Below, one piece after another: positions 5,119-10,645 of a DNA stretch of 10,645 nt (its first letter is position 1; each line of letters starts with the position of its first letter). Source of the DNA: Myxococcales bacterium (lineage in GTDB: Bacteria; Myxococcota_A; Bradymonadia; UBA4248). The notes beneath the pieces are model-generated. The model made no database searches and was not told the DNA's origin. It saw only the letters and a program-made list of their open reading frames with translations. Both the position numbers and the translations under genes were made by a program. Location: contig SFMP01000120.1 in assembly GCA_004554395.1 (NCBI GenBank), forward strand, positions 1 to 10,645. The letters are read 5' to 3'.

Positions 5119-7431
5119 ATGACGAAATCACTGGTGATACTCGAATCGCCGAATAAAATTAAGGCGTACCAATCATTTTTGGGTAATGATTTCAAGGTAA
5201 TCGCGAGCAAGGGGCATGTGAAAGACTTGCCGAAGCAGCGCCTTGGAATCGACATCGAACACGGTTTTGAGCCGCAATACATCAACAAATCGGAGCAGAC
5301 GCGGACGATTGCAGAAATCAAGCGTTGTGCGCAAGAGGCCGACGTCATTTATTTGGCGACAGACCCCGACCGCGAGGGGGAGGCGATTGCGTATCACATT
5401 GCCGAGATCATTCGGGGGGTGAAGAAGAACCCGAAGATTTTGCGGATTTTGCCGCAGGAAATCAGCAAGAAGGCGATTTTGCACGAGATTGCGAATCCGA
5501 CGCAAATCGACCAAAACAAGTACGATAGCCAGCAGGCGCGGCGCGTTTTGGATCGGCTCGTCGGTTACAAGATCAGCCCGATTTTGTGGGAGAAGATAAA
5601 GCGAGGACTGTCGGCGGGGCGCGTGCAGTCGGTGGCGTTGCGCCTCATCGTCGACCGCGAGAAGGCGATTGCGGCGTATAAGAAGATCGAATATTGGAAG
5701 ATTTTTGCCAATCTCGAGACGCAGAAAAAGGAGGCGCTGACGGCGCAGCTCGTGCGAGATGGGCGGCAAACGATTTATGCCGATTCGGCGACGGTCGAGA
5801 AGAATCATCCGCGCGGCGTCATTCAAAATGGCGAAGAAGCGCAGCGCTATGTCGAGCGTTCGAAAGGGGCGCCGTTTATCGTGTCGGAAGTCGACACCGA
5901 ACGACGCGAATCGAAGACGAACCCGCCGTTTTCGACGGCGGATTTGTTGCGTTGCGCGGCGAGCCAGCTCGGGTTTTCGTCGCAGAAGACGTCGAGAATC
6001 GCGCAGGCGTTGTTCGAATCGGTCGATATTGCCGATGGCCCCGTCGGTTTGATTACGTATATCCGTACCGACTCGGTTCGCGTTTCGGATGAGGCGATGG
6101 ATGCGTGCCGACAATATATCGCTGAGAATTACGGGGCGCAATACGTGCCGGCAAAACCCATCCGCCACGAATTGGCCGAGACATCGAAAAAGAAGGCGGC
6201 GGTCAAGATCCAAGACGCACACGAGGCGATACGCCCGACCGATGTCAACCGAACGCCCGAATCGGTCAAACCGTATCTCAAAGATAAAGACCACTATCGC
6301 CTATATGACTTGATTTGGCGCCGTTTCGTCGCCTCGCAAATGACACCTGCCGTTTCGGATGTGACGACGATTTGGATTGGCAATGGCGATTTGACGTATC
6401 GCATTTCGGGGGCTGTGCCTCGATTCCCTGGGTTTAAGCGCGTTTTGTTGCACCAAGATGTCGACGAAAAGAGCGGCGATACGCAAGAAATGACGTTGCC
6501 CGATGTCAAAAAAGGCGACGTGCTCGATTGTAAAAAAATCGAGCCAAAACAGATGTATACGCAGCCGCCGAAGCGCTACACCGAGGCGACGTTTATCAAA
6601 GAGCTCAAAGATCGCGGCATCGGGCGCCCGTCGACGCTGACGGCAACGGTCAACACGATTCTCAATCGAGAATACGTCAAAAAAGAAGCCGACGGCTATG
6701 CACCGACCGAACTCGGCGTGCTCGTCACCGACATGCTCGTCGAGAGCTTCCCCGATATCCTCGAAATCGAATACACCAAAGATATGGAAGACCGCCTCGA
6801 GACGATTGCCGCTGGCGATCAATCGTGGCGACAAACGCTCGCCGAATTCTACGAACCGTTTTCGAAAGAACTCGAACGCGCACACTCACAGATGCGCAAT
6901 ATCAAAGCAGAATCCGAGCAAACCGATATTGCATGCGAAAAATGCGGCAATCCGATGGTCGTCAAATGGGGTAAAAATGGGCACTTCTTGGCGTGCTCGA
7001 ATTACCCGGCGTGCAAAAATACGAAAGATTTTGAGCGACAACCCGATGGAAAGATCGTCGCCAAAGAAAAAGTCGTCGAATATCGCGGCGAATGCCCAGA
7101 ATGCCATCGCCCGATGGTCATAAAAAATGGGCGCAATGGGCGGTTCTTGGCGTGCTCGGGCTACCCCGAATGCAAACACACCGAGGCGATCCCCCTCAAC
7201 GTCAAATGCCCCAAATGCAAAGAAGGCACGATCGTCATCAAACACGCCAAAAAAGGCACGAAGATCTTTTATGGTTGCAACCGCTACCCCGAGTGCGATT
7301 TTTCGACGTGGAACGAACCGACAAACGAAATGTGCCCGAACTGCAATCAGAGCTGCTTAGAAATCGTCAGGCGCGGAAAGGCAGAATCGCTACTCTGCCC
7401 CAATTGCGCCTACTCTCGACAAAATTCGTAG
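5119..7431 (+). CDS. topA: DNA topoisomerase I (type IA)
   Basis: The 770-residue enzyme relaxes negative supercoils by cutting one strand and passing the other through. The N-terminal Toprim domain shows E9 in VILESPNK and D82, D84 and E86 in TDPDREGEA, which bind Mg2+. LSAGRVQSVALRLIVDRE and the strand-cutting Y314 in ITYIRTDS follow; that position is near the Y319 of the E. coli enzyme. RGIGRPSTL closes the core. The C-terminal tail has four Cys-rich zinc ribbons starting near residues 606, 659, 697 and 739, the usual topoisomerase C4 type, which bind single-stranded DNA. GAGGAG seven bases before the ATG supports the start. The array of hairpins lies upstream, and the gene is convergent with the aldehyde dehydrogenase. 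Synonymous codons change along the gene, from G-ending (GCG, AAG, GAG) in the first half to C- or A-ending (GCC, AAA, GAA) later. Confidence 0.98.
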   Translation: MTKSLVILESPNKIKAYQSFLGNDFKVIASKGHVKDLPKQRLGIDIEHGFEPQYINKSEQTRTIAEIKRCAQEADVIYLATDPDREGEAIAYHIAEIIRGVKKNPKILRILPQEISKKAILHEIANPTQIDQNKYDSQQARRVLDRLVGYKISPILWEKIKRGLSAGRVQSVALRLIVDREKAIAAYKKIEYWKIFANLETQKKEALTAQLVRDGRQTIYADSATVEKNHPRGVIQNGEEAQRYVERSKGAPFIVSEVDTERRESKTNPPFSTADLLRCAASQLGFSSQKTSRIAQALFESVDIADGPVGLITYIRTDSVRVSDEAMDACRQYIAENYGAQYVPAKPIRHELAETSKKKAAVKIQDAHEAIRPTDVNRTPESVKPYLKDKDHYRLYDLIWRRFVASQMTPAVSDVTTIWIGNGDLTYRISGAVPRFPGFKRVLLHQDVDEKSGDTQEMTLPDVKKGDVLDCKKIEPKQMYTQPPKRYTEATFIKELKDRGIGRPSTLTATVNTILNREYVKKEADGYAPTELGVLVTDMLVESFPDILEIEYTKDMEDRLETIAAGDQSWRQTLAEFYEPFSKELERAHSQMRNIKAESEQTDIACEKCGNPMVVKWGKNGHFLACSNYPACKNTKDFERQPDGKIVAKEKVVEYRGECPECHRPMVIKNGRNGRFLACSGYPECKHTEAIPLNVKCPKCKEGTIVIKHAKKGTKIFYGCNRYPECDFSTWNEPTNEMCPNCNQSCLEIVRRGKAESLLCPNCAYSRQNS

Positions 7432-7441
7432 TCCAATCATT

Positions 7442-7469
7442 GCTCTGGGCTACGATTAAAGCCCAGAGC
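7442..7469 (+). terminator. Hairpin after topA
   Basis: GCTCTGGGCT (7442-7451) and AGCCCAGAGC (7460-7469) form ten perfect pairs with an eight-base loop, starting ten bases after the topA stop. No T-run follows on either strand, so it may be a 3'-end stabilising or Rho-assisted structure. Confidence 0.5.
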
Positions 7470-7473
7470 CGAA

Positions 7474-7494
7474 AAACGGCGTAGCCATTTCATC
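7474..7494. repeat. 21-bp direct repeat of the aldehyde dehydrogenase 3' end, outer copy
   Basis: These 21 bases are identical to 7571-7591, inside the 3' end of the aldehyde dehydrogenase gene, where the minus strand encodes KMKWLRRL. The two copies are 97 bases apart in the same orientation and enclose the stop codon and a long hairpin. Confidence 0.8.
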
Positions 7495-7503
7495 GACTTT
7501 GCG

Positions 7504-7546
7504 CCGATTCCCCATCCTCTTATATCATGGCTCGATGGGGAATTGG
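7504..7546 (-). terminator. Long hairpin after the aldehyde dehydrogenase gene
   Basis: CCGATTCCCCATC (7504-7516) pairs with GATGGGGAATTGG (7534-7546) in 13 steps, including one G-T wobble, around a 17-base loop. It lies 11 bases past the minus-strand stop codon. No T-run follows on the minus strand, so termination by the classic mechanism is uncertain. Confidence 0.45.
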
Positions 7547-7557
7547 AGAGTGAGGCG

Positions 7558-8925
7558 TTAATGCCCCAGCAAACGGCGTAGCCATTTCATCTTTTTTTCG
7601 GTGTAGGGTGGGTATTTGATCGAAAAATCGAATCGCGATCCCGACGATTGATAAAAGTCCGATCGCAAGTGGCTAAACGCCTCGAATCCGGCATATCCGT
7701 GACTATAACCGTGCCCGCTGTCGCCGACGCCGCCAAACTGCAAATCGATATTGGCGAGCTGGATGAGAGCGTCGTTGTGAACAAAGCCGCCGCAGCGCAG
7801 GCGCCGGAATGCTCGAACATCTTTTTTGCTATCGCTAAAGAGATATGCCGCCAGAGGCAACGGGTGCTGCTCGATGGCATCGATTATCGCATCGGGCAAG
7901 ATGCCGTCTTCGGCGACGATAATCGGCAAAATCGGCCCAAAGATCTCGTCGCGCATTATCGGGTGGTCGGGCGTGACTTCGATGAGCGTCGGCGCAAAGA
8001 CGAGCGACTCGGCTTGGCGCGCACCACCATATATAATGTGTTCGCCGTGACCCAAGAGCCGCTCCAGGCGCTCGAAATGGCGCGCGTTGATAATGTGAGC
8101 CATCGATTGCGGGGCGTTTTCGGGGCCATACATCGACGAAATCGACTTTTTAAGTGCCGAAATCAGCCCATCTCGCAGGCGTTTTTCGACGACGACGTAA
8201 TCGGGCGCAACGCACGTCTGCCCTGCATTGACGAACTTCGCAAACGCGATCCGCCGCGCCGCCGACTCGACATCGCCACAGCGCACGACGATACACGGCG
8301 ATTTGCCCCCCAATTCGAGCACCGTCGGCGTGAGGTGCTCGGCCGCCGCATGCGCAATGACTTTTGCCGTGCGCGTACTCCCCGTAAAAAAGATGAAATC
8401 GAACTTCTGCGCCAAGATTTCGGTCGTTTCGGACACGCCCCCCTCGACGACCGCAACGACATCACTGCCGATCACCTTGGGCAAATGCTCGGCGAGCCAA
8501 TGCGACGTCGCAGGCGCAAACTCCGACGGCTTGACGACCGCCACATTGCCCGCACTCAAAGCCGCCACGAGCGGCGACAAACTCAGCTGAATCGGATAAT
8601 TCCAAGGGCTAATGATGAGCACCAGACCACGCGGCTGCGCCACCAGCCTCGATTTCCCAGGGAACATAAACAGCGGCGTGCGCACCGACTTGTCGCGCAT
8701 CCAGCGATCGATATGCCGCAACGCATGCGCAATTTCGCGCTCGACAAAGCCAATCTCCGTCAGCCATGCCTCCTCGGCCGACTTCCCCAAATCCGCCTTC
8801 AACGCACTCTCGAGCGCCCCGCGCTCAGCCTCCAAACACGCCGCCAACCGCCTCAAACGCTCCTTGCGAAACGCCACATCAAACGTCGCCCCCGTCGAAT
8901 ACAACTTGCGCAATTCTTCAAACAT
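7558..8925 (-). CDS. Class-3 aldehyde dehydrogenase (NAD(P)-dependent)
   Basis: The 455-residue protein oxidises aldehydes to acids. It fits the class-3 branch (ALDH3, which includes fatty and coniferyl aldehyde dehydrogenases) in length and in the positions of its key residues. N109 lies in SPWNYP. K132 and E135 lie in VVKPSE, and FFTGST (179-184) forms part of the cofactor site. The general base is E204 in LELGGKSP. The nucleophile is C238 in NAGQTC, and EIFGP is at 327-331. The basic, hydrophobic C-terminus (KKMKWLRRLLGH) could touch the membrane, as in other fatty aldehyde enzymes; this is inference. GGAGGGGAG just before the ATG supports the start. It is divergent from purU across a hairpin-rich region and convergent with topA. 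Like topA, its codons end in G near the 5' end and shift towards C later. The substrate cannot be told from sequence. Confidence 0.93.
   Translation of the reverse strand: MFEELRKLYSTGATFDVAFRKERLRRLAACLEAERGALESALKADLGKSAEEAWLTEIGFVEREIAHALRHIDRWMRDKSVRTPLFMFPGKSRLVAQPRGLVLIISPWNYPIQLSLSPLVAALSAGNVAVVKPSEFAPATSHWLAEHLPKVIGSDVVAVVEGGVSETTEILAQKFDFIFFTGSTRTAKVIAHAAAEHLTPTVLELGGKSPCIVVRCGDVESAARRIAFAKFVNAGQTCVAPDYVVVEKRLRDGLISALKKSISSMYGPENAPQSMAHIINARHFERLERLLGHGEHIIYGGARQAESLVFAPTLIEVTPDHPIMRDEIFGPILPIIVAEDGILPDAIIDAIEQHPLPLAAYLFSDSKKDVRAFRRLRCGGFVHNDALIQLANIDLQFGGVGDSGHGYSHGYAGFEAFSHLRSDFYQSSGSRFDFSIKYPPYTEKKMKWLRRLLGH
7571..7591. repeat. 21-bp direct repeat, copy inside the aldehyde dehydrogenase gene
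   Basis: This is the partner of the copy at 7474-7494. It covers the last-but-few codons of the aldehyde dehydrogenase gene. The external copy may be the trace of a duplicated or replaced gene end. Confidence 0.8.
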
Positions 8926-8994
8926 GCTCTCCCCTCCACATTAAGGTGTGAGCCAACATTTTAACCGATTTTTCTGCAATTTCCTCTTTTTTTA

Positions 8995-9255
8995 CTATGC
9001 CTGTTGCGCCACCGGCGCAATACGGCATAGATTGCGCTATTGCCCGACGGGGCAATACGCGCAATTCGAGGCACGGCTATTGCCAAAAAGGGCAATACGC
9101 CGTGCTTGGCGCGGCTATTGCTTGCAGCAATACGCCGCTCTTTGCGCCTATTGCGCCGGCTGGCGCAATAGGACTCGGGTTGCGCTATTGCCCGACGGGG
9201 CAATACGCGCAACTTGGGGCACGGCTATTGCCCAAAAGGGCAATACGCCGCGCCC
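8995..9255 (+). repeat. Cluster of seven palindromic elements
   Basis: Hairpins lie at 8995-9030, 9031-9065, 9071-9105, 9111-9138, 9147-9172, 9179-9213 and 9217-9255. All have TATT (TGTT in the first) paired with AATA. All but the fifth have an unpaired C after AATA (9023, 9058, 9098, 9133, 9206, 9246). The outer arms differ yet stay complementary: CTATGCC/GGCATAG, ATTGCGC/GCGCAAT, GCACGGC/GCCGTGC, GCGGC/GCCGC, CC/GG, GTTGCGC/GCGCAAC, and CGGC/GCCG extended past one mismatch by GGGC/GCCC. The apex stems also vary together: GCGCC/GGCGC, GCCC/GGGC and GCT/AGC. The cluster lies between two divergent genes. Orientation is opposite to that of the left and middle clusters. Confidence 0.9.
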
Positions 9256-9407
9256 GCGTTTTGCATGCGCGAGCCATACTCGGGCTTCGCATCGCGTGCC
9301 TTTGCATTTTTCGAAGCTATATCCATGATAAATAGCACATCATTCTAAAAATACACATTCCATCGAATTTTATTCACTTTCCAATCGCACCAACCAAAGG
9401 AAATCTC
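9256..9407 (+). promoter_or_regulatory. Upstream region of purU
   Basis: This AT-richer stretch must hold the purU promoter if the hairpin cluster does not. I cannot point to a convincing -35/-10 pair. The ribosome site AAAGGA lies six to seven bases before the ATG. Confidence 0.3.
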
Positions 9408-10271
9408 ATGAATCCCACCGCCATTTTACTCCTCCATTGCCCCGATACGACGGGGATTATCTCCGAAATCACGCGCTTTATCACAGATAACGGCGGCAAT
9501 ATCGTCGACATCGATCAATTCGTCGATCACATCGAGGGCATGTTCTTTATGCGCATCGAATGGGAACTCGATCATTTTGCCATCGAACGCGACAAAATCG
9601 CCGAAATCCTCGACACACTCTATGCGAAGCGATTCAACGCCAAATGCAATCTCTACTTTAGCGACATACCACCGCGCATGGCGATTTTCGTCAGCAAGAT
9701 GGGGCATTGCCTCTACGATTTGTTGGCGCGATACCAATCAGGCGAGTGGCGCGTCGAAATACCATGCATCATCAGCAATCACGAAGATATGCGCCACGTC
9801 GCCGAACAATTCAGCATTCCCTACTACGTCTTCCCCATCGAAAAAGATAAATCAAACGTCGCCCAAGTCGAAGCCGCCGAACTCGAACTCCTCCGACGCG
9901 AACGCATCTCGTTCATCGTACTCGCTCGCTACATGCAAATCATCACCGATGGGCTCATCGCGGCGTATCCCAATCGCATCATCAACATACACCATTCATT
10001 TTTGCCCGCATTCGTCGGCGCAAAGCCATATCACCAAGCATGGACACGAGGCGTCAAGATCATCGGCGCAACGAGCCACTACGTCACCGCCGAACTCGAC
10101 GCCGGCCCCATCATCGAACAAGACGTCGTCCGCATTACACATCGCGATACGCCACAATCCCTCGTCAAAAAAGGACGAGATCTTGAAAAAATCGTTCTCG
10201 CTCGCGCCGTCACTCAACACATCGAACGACGAATCCTCACCTACGACAACAAAACCGTCATTCTCAACTAG
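9408..10271 (+). CDS. purU: Formyltetrahydrofolate deformylase
   Basis: The enzyme hydrolyses 10-formyl-tetrahydrofolate to tetrahydrofolate and formate. It thereby balances the one-carbon pool and can feed formate to PurT in purine synthesis. The 287-residue length is typical. An N-terminal ACT domain (about 4-80, LLLHCPDTTGIISEITRFI) is the regulatory part; in E. coli PurU, methionine and glycine act on the enzyme. The formyltransferase-like domain follows from about 88. N193 and H195 lie in INIHHSFLP, and D231 in ELDAGPIIEQD forms the third member of the catalytic set. KPYHQAW and GATSHYV are also family marks. AAAGGA before the ATG supports the start. The gene ends at a strong terminator and appears to be transcribed alone. 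Codons are C-ending throughout. Confidence 0.97.
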   Translation: MNPTAILLLHCPDTTGIISEITRFITDNGGNIVDIDQFVDHIEGMFFMRIEWELDHFAIERDKIAEILDTLYAKRFNAKCNLYFSDIPPRMAIFVSKMGHCLYDLLARYQSGEWRVEIPCIISNHEDMRHVAEQFSIPYYVFPIEKDKSNVAQVEAAELELLRRERISFIVLARYMQIITDGLIAAYPNRIINIHHSFLPAFVGAKPYHQAWTRGVKIIGATSHYVTAELDAGPIIEQDVVRITHRDTPQSLVKKGRDLEKIVLARAVTQHIERRILTYDNKTVILN

Positions 10272-10344
10272 CGTTCTTTTCTTCTAACCCTACTATTCAA
10301 TTCTCCCATAGGCCAAAGCCATAGGTTTCTAAGCCCAATACGAA

Positions 10345-10375
10345 AAAAGCGCCCCACTTGGGGGCGCTTTTCTTT
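10345..10375. terminator. Bidirectional intrinsic terminator
   Basis: AAAAGCGCCCC (10345-10355) pairs with GGGGCGCTTTT (10361-10371) around a five-base loop. Plus-strand transcripts of purU end in TTTTCTTT. Minus-strand transcripts of the DUF4234-like gene end in a run of six T. It serves both convergent genes. Confidence 0.93.
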
Positions 10376-10392
10376 AGCCATACAAAGGCCGA

Positions 10393-10645
10393 CTATTCAT
10401 CGTCGTCATCGTCATCGTCGTCGTCGTCATCATCACCGACTCTGTCAATAATATCATTGATGTCGGATTGCGCGATAGCTGGAACGAGCCAGCCAAAACT
10501 GCAGAGGCTGAGAACTAAGAATACAATGCTTCTATCTTCGCGCCCCCCTGCCTTTCTGATCTCTTTACCGAGTAGGTAAAACCAGTAGATACCATAAATA
10601 CCAAATGTCACCATCGAGAGTATGATGGTAGTCAAACCCGACGAT
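10393..10645 (-). CDS. DUF4234-like small membrane protein, 5' end beyond the window
   Basis: Eighty-three codons are visible before the stop, and the frame stays open to the window edge, so the start is probably outside; a TTG at 10635 is the only internal candidate near the edge. The first membrane segment, with TFGIYGIYWFYLLGKEI, matches the DUF4234 pattern of a Gly/Tyr/Trp-rich helix followed by a basic turn. A second hydrophobic segment is SIVFLVLSLCSFGWLVPAIA. The protein ends in 12 consecutive Asp and one Glu, coded by mixed GAC and GAT triplets (10399-10434). The family function is unknown. The acidic tail would lie on one face of the membrane and might bind cations or a basic partner; this is inference. 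It shares a bidirectional terminator with purU. Confidence 0.75.
   Translation of the reverse strand, partial: SSGLTTIILSMVTFGIYGIYWFYLLGKEIRKAGGREDRSIVFLVLSLCSFGWLVPAIAQSDINDIIDRVGDDDDDDDDDDDDE

Noticed and set aside
4349..5348. Long minus-strand frames with repeated FAIAQYG, RYRSIRA or PISLSLNTG motifs
   Set aside because: They are translations of the tandem palindrome array in three frames and overlap the topA start; the repetition comes from the DNA element, not from a protein repeat.
5173..6294. 373-codon open frame on the minus strand opposite topA
   Set aside because: It is an Arg/Leu-rich shadow of the topA coding region with no family signature.
7648..8964. 438-codon open frame on the plus strand opposite the aldehyde dehydrogenase
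   Set aside because: It is Arg-rich with no domain, and it lies over a gene with all catalytic residues intact; it results from G/C codon bias.
8926..8994. TAAAAT at 8958-8963 (minus) as the ALDH promoter
   Set aside because: There is no matching -35 at a normal distance, so it is not called as a promoter.
1..10645. Complete defence system, prophage or intact transposon
   Set aside because: No transposase, integrase, phage structural gene or known defence gene is intact; only Rpn-type remnants and repeats are present. No tRNA or rRNA was recognised.

Overview
This is a bacterial chromosome segment with about 50% of the sequence in clear genes and several long non-coding stretches rich in repeats and gene remnants. 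The lipobox protein suggests a diderm (Gram-negative type) cell, but I cannot name a genus from the sequence alone. The gene content is mostly housekeeping (DNA topoisomerase I, PurU, an aldehyde dehydrogenase). Around it are small envelope proteins, a cell-wall hydrolase and decayed accessory DNA.

Layout from left to right. 1-562: no gene; four copies of a palindromic element. 563-1741 (-): LysM-SH3-SH3-GH19 peptidoglycan or chitin hydrolase with a good promoter. 1742-2640: no intact gene; it holds a degenerate copy of the first SH3 domain of that hydrolase and a possible frame-broken small ORF. 2641-3698 (-): a lipoprotein (DUF4878-like) followed by a membrane-anchored YiiX-type NlpC/P60 hydrolase, probably one operon. 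3937-4362 (-): 5'-truncated Rpn/PDDEXK-type gene, with a second, more decayed piece of the same family at 4466-4543. 4548-4844: a run of the same palindromic element, ending in a tandem array of six copies with a spacing of about 36 bp. 5119-7431 (+): topA. 7558-8925 (-): class-3 aldehyde dehydrogenase, convergent with topA. 8926-9407: divergent intergenic region with seven more palindromes. 9408-10271 (+): purU, ending at a strong bidirectional terminator. 10393-10645 (-): DUF4234-like membrane protein with a 12-aspartate tail, cut by the window edge.

The genes do not form one pathway. The most noteworthy signal is the palindrome family: 18 copies in three clusters share a TATT/AATA stem segment and, in nearly all copies, a one-base bulge on the same side. 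Their outer and inner stem sequences differ from copy to copy while base pairing is kept. This compensatory variation suggests that the hairpin shape, not the sequence, is what is maintained or copied. I see no complete mobile element, CRISPR array or defence operon.
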